Below are positions 36,561 through 48,287 of a DNA stretch of 64,000 nucleotides, one piece after another. The notes below the pieces were generated by a model, which did no database searches, was not told the DNA's origin, and saw only the letters and a program-made list of their open reading frames with translations. The stretch comes from Montifringilla adamsi (taxonomy: Eukaryota > Chordata > Aves > Passeriformes > Passeridae), in assembly GCA_017590115.1 (NCBI GenBank), contig JAGGNK010006448.1:3827987-3891986 (forward strand), given 5' to 3'. Positions within the stretch are counted from its first letter, which is position 1, and every line of letters starts with the position of its first letter. Position numbers and translations under genes: made by a program.

Positions 36561-36975
36561 TCTTTGCAGAGGCTCCAGAAGCTCCTCTGGTTCTGTCATG
36601 AAGTGCATTCACTGTGGAGCCGGCACGGGCTGAGTCTGGCACAGCACAGTCCGTGACCTCCTCCCACACAGGCCAACCCTACAGGCCATGATGACCACAA
36701 AACCCAACCACTGACCCTCTGCCCGACCAAAACCCCTTCTGGAGTCAGGGCAGCAAGGATGCCAGGGGAGAGGAGAGGGAGATGCACAGAGAGGGAAAGC
36801 CCTTAGCTGTTTGCTGTGAGAGCCCTCTGTGAACGCAGCCGACTGTCCGTGGGGTGGAGGCTGCGCAGCAGGGAGCTCAGGCAGCCGGGCGGTGAGAAGA
36901 GCTGGGGCTGTCTGTGGAACATGGAGGCAAGCCCTTTGCTCAGTCCTCACCCTAGGTCCAAGCACAATCCCACAG
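36561..36975. other. GC- and CpG-enriched patch of unknown origin
   Basis: Clearly richer in G+C and CpG than the surrounding 30 kb (for example 'gagccggcacggg' near 36617, 'aacgcagccgactgtccgtgg' near 36833 and 'gcagccgggcgg' near 36880). Open frames on both strands reach 118 codons on the minus strand, but none has a known motif and GC-rich DNA has fewer stops. It could be a small CpG island or first exon, or an old GC-rich insertion. No TATA or splice structure was convincing. Confidence 0.35.
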
Positions 36976-37352
36976 GGCTAGCAAAGCCCTCAGCCCTACC
37001 TCTAAATCTTAGCCCAGTGACTTTTTCCTAATCCTTAACCTCAAAGCATATACCCAAATCCTGAGACTCAGTACCTTTCTCTACTCACCATAGGTTGTGC
37101 TTTTGCCATCATGTGCAACCATTAACACTAAATGTTAATTATTATGCTTTTTTCTAGATATTTTTGAAAGGTTTTCTCAGGAAAAATTTTATTTCTCTTG
37201 AGTGCAGAGACAAAAGTGACATGATTCAAGTGATGCCACCTGTGGCTTTTATATGATTCTAAGTCAAGAAAAACTGTTTCACATAAAGTTTTTCTCAAGG
37301 TGCAGAAAGCTGTTAAAAACCATGTAATAAAAGTTAGTCAAAGTTTTTACAA

Positions 37353-37405
37353 GGTTTTTTTTGGTGGGTTTTTTTTGTTTGTTTGGGTTTTTTGTTTGTT
37401 TGTAT
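37353..37405. repeat. T/G-rich low-complexity tract
   Basis: T-runs punctuated by GG/GGG and TTTG units (GTTTGTTTGGG near 37378, GTTTGTTTGT near 37392). Same type as the tracts at 33609 and 40200. Confidence 0.9.
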
Positions 37406-39635
37406 TTTAGGAACAAAGTTTCCCAAAATATCATAGAGGGCAGGAAAATCAAAGCACTCATTCTGTGTGAATCCATCATACCGTTACAAGCTAGGAAGAT
37501 ATATAGAGGTATAACACACCCAAATGGTGAAAAGCTGTGCTTTTCCAGTTATATCAAGTTCTGTGATTACAGAGCACTCATTCTTTTCACTAGGCTGTCA
37601 TTTTACAAGTTGGCGGATTTGTGTTTGTGGTTGGAGTTCTGTATCACAAGTTCTACTGTTACATGAGTCTGATGCCTCTTCATCCTGTGCTTTGTGGAAG
37701 AGAAATCCAGAAGTGGCTGTCAAATAACCATGATTCAAGCAGGCCCTGAGCTGCAGAACTCTGGAAGGTGACTGAGTACTCTGGGAGATATATTGCTGCT
37801 CCCTCCTTAACTCTGTCGTAAATCCATTGTTTTTCCCATTGCTGGAAAGAAGATACTGGTCTAGAAGGACTTTTGGCATGAGCTATTGCAAACATTTATC
37901 TTCCCTGGTGACCTTTTAAAGTGGGGTGTATAAGGGGCTTTGCAGTTCTTGTTCTGTCAGATTCAAGCAGTTTGTGCTATGTCAAACACCTTTTCTACCC
38001 CCACACTTCCTTTCAGTGCTGATAAAAATCTTTAAGGATCATATTATGGTTTGAAATTAGTCTGACAACTTTTAATTGAAAACAGACTTGAAATACAAAA
38101 TACTGGCTAATAATCAATTTGTACATGGCTTATTAGCTGACATGTCCAGTTGTAAAATACATATGGACTCATAACCTAAAATGTAGCAAAAGTGTCTAAA
38201 AATTGCACCTTCTCCATATTCCCATTATTTAAACAAAACCAAATTATTTTCCCCTTCCTTACTGACCTAACCTGAGATCCTTCAATCTTCATATATTCCT
38301 AATGATCACTAATCGTGCTTTCTTTTTGGTAAAAGTTCCCTCTGTGTTTTTTCCTCTCACTGAGATTTTCTGGTGGCTAAAGGTTGCATCTTTCAGTGCT
38401 TCTGTATCAATGAAGTGGAAGTTGGAGGCAGATGAGGACATTTATCCATGTCCAGATGGCACTGAGTCAAATATGCCCAGATGTCTGCACCTGGTGCACT
38501 CACCAAGCATTCTCTCTCTAGTCAATGAAGAGAACTCAGGACCTGCTGTCAAGTTCAGTTCATTTTAGCTGTAGTGTACACATTCAAGGTGACCAAAATT
38601 TTGCCCTCCTTGCTGATCACCAAATTTGTGGGTACATCAAGAATACAAAAATAAGAATTTATTTTTGCATCTACCAAATGTTGTTTGCATAAGAAGCCAA
38701 ATAGCATGTCCTATATGCCCTGTGACTACCTAACAGGTAAATAATTTATCGTTGTTTGACTTTCTGCTAGTTTTGGCAACACCCTTGTGTTACAAAGTGT
38801 TTTTCATTTTTTGAAATTGAGAAAACACAGGGAGAAGCTTTAACTATTGAGAACCGAGTATTAAGTTCAATGCCTGTGAATTCAGGTTATGCATTTAGGC
38901 AACTGTAGGATTCTGTGTTAGTAAATTTTGCCCTTGAGCTTTTCCTGAATTGTCTCATGGCTGCCTGCAGTGAGACCAGCTGAGGTAGGTGTTAATATAA
39001 GCTGATCTCCTTAGGCTCCGTTCATAGTCACTGAAGATGAATAGACAACTTCAGGCGTACCTTGGCTGCAGATTTAGGGTAGGATAAATTGCCTGTGGCA
39101 GTAATTATTTTTCCTTGATGACTGACAAGGGAATGGAGGATGATAAAGTCAGACTAACTGTGAGACACCCAGGTTGGATCTGAGGAACATTTATGCTGCT
39201 TTTAAGCTTTCCCTGCTTAAGCCATCCATCAGGTTTTCAGGCTAGGGGACAGATGTTTCTGATGGAGCCTCCTAACCACCAAGAGCGGTGTGCATTTTGT
39301 GTTATGTCAGTTACCATATTGTAATTGGTATGATGTTTATTGTTTTCTAGCTATTATTATTATTTATCAGCTAGAAGCTCTTAGTTTGCGTCTTGCATAT
39401 TGCTGGCATGTCCTGTCTGTGACTTTTCCCAATACTTCAGTGTTCCATTGGCTTGTGTTCATGCACTCACAATTTATTGAATATCTGGGGCATGTGTTGT
39501 CCTGCAGACTAGACTCCATTTCCTGGTATGCTGTTGTTAGCACTGTATTTTCTTTAACTCTTTTTTGCAGTAGTGTATAAATCTTATAACAGTACCTTCT
39601 TTCCAAAGAGGATTGTTTTGGAATTGACCGTTGTG
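37406..39635. other. Unique-looking non-coding DNA
   Basis: No transposon or array seen. Open frames up to 101 codons overlap on both strands at 37.3-37.9 kb and 39.3-39.6 kb with no known motif. Mixed-composition sequence at 38930-39290, just before the CTCF-like motif, is the least random part. Confidence 0.5.
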
Positions 39636-39648
39636 CCGCTAGATGGCA
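39636..39648 (+). promoter_or_regulatory. CTCF-type core motif (CCGCTAGATGGCA)
   Basis: All 13 positions fit the degenerate vertebrate CTCF core CCRSYAGRKGGCR on the plus strand. The CCG and GGC anchor bases and the central AG are intact. CTCF is the zinc-finger factor that fixes chromatin loop ends and insulators, and motif direction sets loop polarity. The match has T in the 'K' position instead of the more favoured G, so it would be a moderate rather than top-scoring site. Occupancy is an inference. Confidence 0.45.
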
Positions 39649-40199
39649 ATATTAGGTAAACCACAATTTTCAGTTACACAAGCCCTACCCTAAAGGCACA
39701 TCTGTATCAAGACAAAGGGAAATATGTTTCAAGAGCAATATTGCTTTATTTCTATGCAGCATGTACTGCTGGAGATCTGTCATGTCATAGGATGGCGCTT
39801 AAGCATAAGTTATTCACTTTTCCTTGTGGAAGCTGGATTCCTTGTGATCAGGTTTTTATTAGGTGCAAATTATCCTTCTGTGTTTTGTCTTCTCTTTCTT
39901 GCTTGTCAGTTATGTGTTGTGTGTAACTCTTTTTAACCTATTCATATATGGAAGCTCTTGTATTCGACTTATTGCAGTTTTGTTTATTCTGGGTTTGATC
40001 TCCCTTTCTATTTTATACATGAATTAAAGTCCTGCAGAGAAAAGTCAATGGCCCAGTGTGGCCTGACGGTTGTTGATCTTTGAAAAGTATTTATGGAATT
40101 GTGGAATAAGATACAAATAGCCTTTGACAATGGTCTGTCTGTGCTGTACTATAGAAAGTAGTTCAACAATGTTATTTTTCTGCAGCTATTTTAGCTGTT
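39649..40199. other. Unique-looking non-coding DNA
   Basis: AT-rich with short open frames; nothing recognised. Confidence 0.5.
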
Positions 40200-40247
40200 T
40201 TTTTTTTTTTTGGTTTTTGTTTTGGTGGGGTTTTTGGCATTTTTTTA
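40200..40247. repeat. T/G-rich low-complexity tract
   Basis: A T13 run is followed by GGTTTTTG, GGTGGGG and T-runs. Same composition type as 33609 and 37353. Confidence 0.9.
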
Positions 40248-40694
40248 AGTCTGAAATGTTGCAGTTTAGCAAGGCTTAATGGTGAGGAGGTGTCATTCTT
40301 TATGTTTTGTTGCTGTTGACCCATCTTGACCTAGTTTTTGTAGAAATATATATGTCCACTTTTTTCTTGTTTGTCAGTTTCATATAAATTCCATTCTCCA
40401 TCTGTGTCTCTTGTCTGCCCTTTCTCATGGCTTCTGTCTACCAAAACCTTGGCTCCTGAATACTAGCCAATTTACCAAGAATCCCCTCAGGCTCTCCACC
40501 TCTTCATAGACCTCTTCTCCCATGTATATATATAGAGGCAGAGGGAAGCTGCGAAATAGGCAGGGAAACTATTCTATGAAGAAGGAAAGTGGATGAGCAG
40601 GAGAGCTTCAAAGTGTACATGCTTCAGCTGGTAGCAGTTAGGGGACACTTAAGATGGCTGGAGAGGCATCAGAAAATAGTGATTAGGTCCTAAG

Positions 40695-41114
40695 ATGAAT
40701 CAGCAGTCCTCAGGGGAGCACTCAAAAGGTCAACAAAGATTAGGGAACATCAAAGAGGGTAATAAAGTGAATGGAAGACACAGAAATGCAGGAGCCCAAC
40801 CAAGAAAAGTACGTAGGGTATTTCAAATCCTCTGGAGAGCCCTAGACTCTCCAAGCATCAAAATCTACTTCCACAGTGCTTACAAAATCAGAGACCAGTA
40901 TGAAAACGAAAAGTTTATCTGTCCTACTGGAGCATGCAAGAATGAAAACACCAGCACTTTTCTCTGGAGATTCAAAAAACTCTCCTGGGTAAGAGAGTCA
41001 GTTTGCCCCAAGCTGAGGGTATACCTGGAGGAAAAGTCACATATGGTGACTCTTCTGATTCCACTACTGACGTTCATTGTTACTGGTATGTTACTTTTGC
41101 ATCCTTGCTTATGA
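40695..41114 (+). other. Open frame of 139 codons, probably fortuitous
   Basis: An ATG-initiated frame with a basic, Gln/Asn/Lys-rich first half and a hydrophobic C-terminal stretch from about residue 117 that could act as a membrane tail. A TATA-like run (TATATATATA) lies about 165 bp upstream near 40526. I recognise no domain or family. A rough estimate from the stop density of AT-rich DNA is that one or two frames this long are expected by chance in six frames of 64 kb, so the prior favours noise. There is no sign of a retrocopy. Confidence 0.1.
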
Positions 41115-41780
41115 CTTGTACCTGGAAAATATAAAGCTATGAAATCTTAGGGAGTGTTTCAATGTCTGTTCTTCATGTTGCTGGGTCCTTATCTTACATG
41201 TGGAATCCCTACATATGAATAATCTTTTAATAATGAATACTAACCATAAGCAAGATTGGTCAAAAAATCTATTCTTCAGAGAGGAATTCTAAACACTCTC
41301 TCTACCCACCCCCATACCATATGGTTTTTTTTGGGAAATACTGCAGAATCAAATGTCTTTTGATGATATTTTTCAAAGGGTAAAGAATAAAGGAATTATT
41401 TCCTTTCTCATTTTGTCTCACCAGTATACAAATATTTTCCTTGTTCTTTGTTAGATATTTCATTTAAAGAATGAAAAATTCTTTCAGTTTCATAATTTAC
41501 TTTAACCTGTTTTTTATATTCTGTCATGCAATGTAGTATTATATTTTCTATTTTCATGTGATCTATTTAGCATTCCAGCTGATAGCTTTTCCAATCTTGT
41601 CAAAACTAGAACTGATAAAAAAATCTCAATGTTCCTAAAGGAAAAGACTGCACTTTTATTTTGGAAAAAAAAATCAACAAAAGCAACCTTGTAATTTCAG
41701 CTTAAAAAAAACAAGGGACAAATTTTATTTCTACCTAGAGACCATTTGAAAAAAATTACATTTTCAAGGATTAAGCTATG
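41115..41780. other. Unique-looking non-coding DNA
   Basis: Very AT-rich with A and T runs; no feature recognised. Confidence 0.5.
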
Positions 41781-41801
41781 TATATATATATATATATATA
41801 A
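41781..41801. repeat. (TA)n dinucleotide microsatellite
   Basis: Ten uninterrupted TA units plus a terminal A. Short, likely length-variable. Confidence 0.9.
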
Positions 41802-43960
41802 AACTTATTTTACTGTTTTCATTTATTCCCTGAGTCTACATTGAATTAAAACCATCCATGAATGTCCCTTGTATAATATGAAACAATTACCAGCCTAGAT
41901 AAGAAAGTAAAATGTCATCTGTGGGTAGGACTGTAAAATCAGGCAATGAACTGATGAAGGTGGAAAGGTTGATGCAAATCACTATTAGTCTACTAGACTA
42001 AATGAGTCACTATTGAAATGAGGTGTAATATCATATTGTAAATTGCTGGAGTGCCTGCAGATTGTGATTCCACCTGCTCTACAGTTAAAAAACCCTTCAT
42101 GGAGAGGTGTTCTTTTTAAGCTGAATTGCAGCTAGAGTTGCTGTTGAAGTACAAATCAGCTGGATCAGCAAAGCTGAAGGGAGAGAAAAGCATCAGCCAC
42201 TGACACCGGACACCTTGCTTTTGTCATTATCAAACTCTAGTGTGGACCTGCAGCCAGAGTGGGATAAATCTGCAAGGCTTATTTCTGCATTAATTGTAAA
42301 CCAGAACAGTCACTGCAGTTACAGGGATGGAAAAAATATACAAGGTACAAAAAAAATCATTGACAACAGGTTTGTCTATTTCTTTATCTTATTGGCCTGG
42401 TCAAATCCTTTATTGCTCTAATTTTTTCCTGACCTTTCCTTGGATATTGTTTGGTTTGTTTCATAAACACTGATGAATAATCTGTGATTAGGAGCAGCCA
42501 TTGACACACACTCTCCTCTGCTTTTTTTATCTGCAAGGTCCAGGAACAAAGGAGGTGTTTTATTCCAGCAATCAATGGATAAACACGTGGTAAATACTGT
42601 TTTAGGTTATGGACACCTGAACTTTGGGTCACAGAGTCAGCCTCTGGGTTGTGACTTGGCTCTGGAAAAGATCCATGATGTGTATTTGCTAGGAAATAAT
42701 CTATCAGGAGCAGCTCAGAGAGCTCTGTCATGTTTTTGGTGAGGCATAAATTTATTTTCTTCTTCTTTTATTTTCTCCTTTATAATTTTTTTGCCTGGGA
42801 TAAAGAAATATAACAGATATTGCCACATCAGGAGTGTTCATTGCCTGAACTACTGAAATTAAGTTAACGTATTTAAATTTGTCCTGACCGTGTATGATAA
42901 TCACACTTGATGTCAGCTAAGTACATACATAAAAAGTGCATTGGTCAGATATAGCCACTGAACATGTCCAATATGCTTCATGGCATGATTCATGAAAATC
43001 CTGAAAGACTAACTCTGTCAACAAACTAATGTTATATCTGGCAAATTATCTGAGATGAGAAGTAAATCAAAGTTTCTTTTACTGTTTTTCTGTTCACTAA
43101 AGGCTTATTTTTTCTCAGTATTTCTTTGTCTTACCTCTTGGTATGTAGATTTTTCCTTCTAACGCAGGACACAGTGTATCTTTGGACACTATTTTGCAGA
43201 CAGAGGGAGGTAGTGTTTTAGTAAAAGACCTTGCTTTGCTGGTAGCCTACATATTTCAGGAGTTACCCTGAAAGACTGAGGTGCTATCAACTTTGGATTT
43301 CTACTTCCATCAATTCTGATACTGTTTTAAAAACAGCGTCTCACTCTGCTTATTCCATTTGATCAACTGCACCTCCAGGTGTGCACAGCTACTCTGGTGA
43401 GCTCAGACATTTGGACACCCACCAAATCAAAATTCCAGTAGCTGTGCTAGAGATTATCTCCTTTTACATGCTTTCTATTGCACTTTCCAGGAGATTTCCA
43501 GGCCTTTCTAGTCTTTTAGGTGGCTTCTGATTTGAGAAGCCATAGCAGCCTGGTAGGTTAGGACGCATGAAACCCTGTACTACCTCAGTCAGAGGCTGCT
43601 GCATCTCTAATAAGTAGTGTATTTTTACAATAAAAGTCAGAAAATGTGAGTAAATGTGAAAAAATATTACTCCATTGCCTACTATTTTGCCCTCTCACAC
43701 ACATTTTTTTCACAATCCTTAGCTTTAATGGAAGGACTAATGCTTGCTGGAAAACATAATTTTAAAAAATAATTCAGCAAATATTTATGATTTCTAAACC
43801 TCTATTTTAATAGAAAAACTCTCACATTGATTTTCTTTTTTTTCTTTCATCTTAAAGATCCTATGAAGCCAGCTATAACCAACTGCACATATATATAAAA
43901 CTCTCTTTTTTGCAATGAATCCTTCAAGCAGAAATAAAATTTCATTGAGTATAGTGTTCT
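41802..43960. other. Unique-looking non-coding DNA
   Basis: A minus-strand frame of 115 codons (42384-42731) includes an internal pyrimidine-rich acceptor-like site near 42535, but two frames stay open downstream and the only nearby donor (GTCAGG) is weak. I therefore do not call an exon. A CACGTG E-box lies at 42584-42589. No repeats recognised. Confidence 0.45.
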
Positions 43961-44003
43961 AGAAAAGAAAAGAAAAGAAAAAAAAAAGAAAAGAAAAAAG
44001 AAA
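43961..44003. repeat. (GAAAA)n A-rich microsatellite
   Basis: Imperfect GAAAA pentamers with a run of ten As; purine-only on the plus strand. Confidence 0.92.
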
Positions 44004-46886
44004 TTTACTTGTCTCATTCTTAGAAAAAACATTAACTAATTTCTGCTACTTCCAACATATTAAAGCATATCCTTCCCCAGAAGTGTGCAGTTATGGAAAG
44101 AGAGAGTATAGGAAGTGAAGGATGGTATTTGCAGCTGAGTGACTGTATTTTATTACTGCAAATCCATCAGCACATCACATTCTGTCTGCAAGCTGCCCAT
44201 TTAAGAAAAAAAAAAAAAGCTTGGTGCAATTAAAATGTATATTTTTGTGTGAGACAAATGTATGTTTAAAAATATATGTATAAAAATAAATTGAATAATC
44301 AAGTGCATTTCATATAGTTTCTTTGTGAGTACAAATAATCACTTCATTTTTTCCCTGTGTATTTTTTTAATCAGCCTGAGGCACAGTGGGAGGTATTTCT
44401 TCAGCTTTCCAATAAGGAAGGGCCGAGGATTAAAAGGGGGATCTGCCTTCAAAGCCGCAGTAGGTCCGGAGGGAGTCTCCTCCTGGGATTTTGGTATTGG
44501 AGGGTCTTTGAAGTTTTTTGGATTTTACTTACCAGGTGGTCTTGACTCATAGCAGCATCTCCTCTGAGCTGCACTCACACAGCACTGCAGGGCACCTACC
44601 TATTTCACTTTCTGGAGTAAAGAAGCCACAGGAAAAATTACATTTTTGCGGAATGGTTATATCTCTTATGGGAGCACAACAATCCCTGCTACAGAAGCTG
44701 AGATGGAGCAGAAATATATGTCAGATAGCAGAAAATCTGATTCAGTTAAAAACTAGCATGTAGCAGAAATGGAAAACACTGGCTGAATGCAATCATTAGA
44801 TGGCAGAATTGATCAAGCAATAACCTGCATTTTGTGCTCTGTAGTGTATGCTCCAGACCAGATGGTTTAAAGAATAGATAGCAAGTAGCAGCTGGTGCTT
44901 GTGTGTATTCCCAAAATGCTGTACCTGGCTTACCTGCCAGCACTTTGAGCTAACACAGACCACGGTATTTGTATATCATTTCCAGAAGCAGCACTTCAGG
45001 GACTGGGGATCAGAGCATCAATCAATCAGGATTGCAAGATCATTTCTAGGCATGTGCCTTTGAAGACCTGTACCTGTGTAAATATTGACTATCCTGATGC
45101 TGTCTGGCTATACATTTTTGGCAATAGCACAGGTCCAATCCACTTGTGTTTCCCTAAATATCATTGCTTTAAAAGTTTTCTTTCTGAAGTGAATCTCTTC
45201 AGCCAGTTTTTACTGCAGTTAGTTTCTTTGGGCACCAGGCAACTTCATTAAATTACTTGCCAAGTTCAGCTTGTTGCCAGCATTCAAATTCTGTGGGAGA
45301 TGATCTCTCAAATTTTACCTATTTTTCTCCATTGTAACTGCAATACCTTCAGATAAAGAAGTATAGCACTACCAGTTCTGACAGCCCTTGAACCCTCATG
45401 ATTTCATTACTGCTTTCCCTTTCATGAAAATAAAAAAGTATTATTTTTAATCAACCTGCTGATTCCAATAAATTATTTCAGCATTAGATTTTCTGGTCTT
45501 CCTTTTCCCATTAAGACTTCCTGTAGTCTAATTGCAGTTCCCAAAACACACACCTTAACCACCAGATTTAATTGTTTTATATTCTTCATTAGTGCCTAAA
45601 GGTAGTATTTCCTATGGGCTGGTTGACCCTAAGAAAAACTAGAGAAAATAACTTAAACTGAATTTAGAAACCTACAGCTAAAATGATCAATTTTATGTGC
45701 AGAAATGACATTGGCAGATGTGCCTCCAACTGATTGTTCATAAAGGTGTTTAAATATATTACATGCATACATAAACACCAAAAGAAACTTAAAATATTTC
45801 AGCTCTTTATTCCAAATTCAAAGTGGCATACTAACCCCACTTATTAAAAATTTCACACCTGATGTTTGGGTTTTTTTCTTTTCTTTTTTTTCCTTCACCT
45901 ACCAGTGCATACAAAATCTCATGATAAATTGGTCTGCATTTCACATGTGATAATTCTCTACAATTACATTGGCATTGATACCTCCTAACATTTACCACCT
46001 ACTTCTGAACTTGTCACCTGGGATCCCTTTACAGGGAGTGGAAAGCAACAGCCACTTCTGGAGGCAATTCATCCCGATTATTTTAGATGTCTTCTTTAGG
46101 AAGAGTCTGCTCGAGAAGTTATGATTTCTCTGCAGTGACTGTAAGAAGAGCCTGGGGGGACCAAGAGCAGATAAAAATTCCCATTCTCAACATTTGGTCT
46201 GGTGAATCCTATGCAGAGTCTAAGGTCTTGAAAATAAGTTTGCAGTGTTCCAACTGTCTCTTTATAAGAGCTGCATGCAATCTGTACCTGTTTTGCTGCA
46301 GTGAAGTAAATGACGAGGAGGACAATCCCACAAGAGCATATCTTTCAAAGGTCCAGAATCACACTTGTAGAGAATCAGGATGTTAATGTGTATTTACCTT
46401 AAAAAGCGTGGTGGGAACAACGCAGCAATTACCTGAAAAAGTTTCAGTAATGAAATATAACAGAAGTATTAAAACTAAGTTGTAACAGATAAGCACGATA
46501 CAAATGGTTTTACCATTTGGGTATTTGAGTTTTGTACAATTTTTTATTTGACTATACAGTGATCTTACTTTCCCTTCACTGAATAAACAGTTTGACCAAC
46601 TCTGCCAGGCCCAAATTTTAGGCTGAAAAAAACCAATAAGATAAACAACCAGAAATCTACTTATTTAACTAGGTTTAGAATATTTGAAGGACCACTCTCT
46701 CTCTTCATATTTACTTTAGTCTGAATGACAGTAACAGTATTAATTTAAAAAATGTGTTACTGGAATAGCCAGTAATTAGCTGTTACTAGCAAATTCTGTT
46801 ACCACTTCAAACACTTTCTTCACACCTCTTACCCCCAAGAATTTTGAACAACCCAGGGATGACCTATTTATAATTTTTCTGTGATT
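44004..46886. other. Unique-looking non-coding DNA
   Basis: Two minus-strand donor-like sites occur, CTG/GTAAGT at about 44533 and CAG/GTAAGC at about 44935. The sequence upstream of the first has an acceptor-like tract near 44623 but no frame open through the interval. A 99-codon plus-strand frame at 46087-46386 has no known motif. No transposon recognised. Confidence 0.45.
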
Positions 46887-46917
46887 TCTTTTTTTCTTTT
46901 TTTTGTGTGTGTGTGTT
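46887..46917. repeat. T-rich run with short (GT)n
   Basis: T runs are interrupted by single Cs, then about five GT units. Low complexity only. Confidence 0.8.
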
Positions 46918-47231
46918 TGGTTTTAAAAACCACAAAGAATCAATTTGCTATAAAGAAGATACAAATTGATTTTTAAAACTCACTTTTCCAGTATTCCTTC
47001 TGCTATTACTTGCTATACACAATGAGTCAGCACATGATGGATTTCTGAAGGTGTACTCTAAATTTCCAAGATTCCTCTGTGTGTGGAATCCTAGACCTTC
47101 ACTTAATTATGGTTCTTGTAAGTTTTCTAGTCAAGCAACAGCCACCAGCAATGTGAACAATTGTGAGGTGCCTTACTGATCTTATACCCACTAGTCTGCA
47201 ACAGGCAAGCTGTGATGTATAAATGTCTTAC

Positions 47232-47321
47232 AAACAGTTTCAAAGGAACATCAGAAGTATTTCTGACTGGCACTCTGTACGTATGACAATTGGCTGCTTC
47301 AAAAGGAACAGTGAATGTCCA
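47232..47321 (-). other. Candidate exon (90 bp), gene unknown
   Basis: On the minus strand, a strong pyrimidine tract (TCTCCTCACTCACTTTCTCC) runs into CAG just before 47321, a textbook acceptor. The 90-bp interval ends TTT followed by GTAAGA, a fair donor whose last exonic bases are weak. Frame 0 is open for exactly 30 codons (WTFTVPFEAA near the start, RVPVRNTSDVPLKLF at the end) and begins and ends in phase 0. Phase is compatible with the candidate exon at 50548-50608 upstream on the same strand. The peptide is not recognised; the NTSDVPL string loosely recalls beta-sandwich (ASH/MSP-like) repeats, which is a weak impression only. Chance remains the leading alternative. Confidence 0.18.
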
Positions 47322-48255
47322 CTGAGGAGAAAGTGAGTGAGGAGACACCTGCAGTAGATGTTTGCACAAACAGTTAAAACCCAACCTCCCATATTAATTT
47401 CCTTATTGATATGGGATATTCATATAGACAAACTTAAAATGAGTTAACAGCAATTTCAGTGCTTTTATGTCTCCCAGAGCAGGTGATCTGGAGGGCTTCA
47501 TCCAATTTTTTTTTGTTATAGTAAGTTTGGACTTTTCTAGTCTCAGTACTCTTATTAACTTCTGCTTCTGTTCAGCTCCATGGAAGGTTACCAGTGTCAG
47601 TAATTTGTTTTCTGTTGAAGTAATTAGAGTAATGCTTTCTGCTCTCAACATTTTGCAGCCTAAGGACAGCAGAGGACCACTCAGTTCAGTTCACTGCTTC
47701 AGGTAGTGGATATGTGAAATTAAAAAAGTAAGTCATGTTGATTGGACCCACGTGGATATATCTTTCTTTGAGCTGATGAACTGAACTGAGCTTTTAGAAT
47801 TAGTGTTGGTACACTATAGTGTCATAGTTTCAAATAGTCATAGTTAGTTTCAAATTAAAAATGCATTTCAGATGGTCTTTGCAATATTCCCTGACAAGTG
47901 TCTTTTTAAGGGGAATTATTGATATTAAAACCAAATTTCAAATTTGCAAAATGTAAGGTTGTGTAAAAAACAAATAGCTTTTAAATAATTCACTTTCTTG
48001 TGAACGGTATATCTATATTTTTGTTTATCTTATATTAAAAGGTATTTAATAGTTATGTATGTTTTAAGACACATTTGAATATTTTCATTGTATATAATTA
48101 CTCAAAACAATTTATAACATTGAAGAAATAGAGACAGTGGGAGAATTTTATTGACCTTCAACAAGAAATGCATCTAGATGAACACTGACTCTAAGAAAAA
48201 GCCCTTTAGCTTGTTTTGGGCTGCTTAAAATACCTTTGAGTTTTATGGAAAGTCT

Positions 48256-48287
48256 CCTAGTGACACTCACTAACCTAGTGACACTCA
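48256..48287. repeat. 14-bp direct repeat, period 18
   Basis: CCTAGTGACACTCA at 48256-48269 recurs exactly at 48274-48287 with a four-base spacer. Likely a small local duplication. Confidence 0.9.

Noticed and set aside
36264..36656. 130-codon plus-strand hydrophobic frame
   Set aside because: Produced by a pyrimidine-biased tract; no recognisable domain.
36609..36965. 118-codon minus-strand frame in the CpG-enriched patch
   Set aside because: GC-rich DNA has few stops and competing frames are open on both strands; no motif or splice structure.
42384..42731. 115-codon minus-strand frame with an internal acceptor-like site
   Set aside because: Two frames are open downstream and the only donor is weak, so there is no evidence for either.
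44533..44623. Minus-strand interval with an acceptor-like tract and CTG/GTAAGT donor
   Set aside because: No frame is open through it; an ATG near the donor would give only six codons, too little to support a first coding exon.
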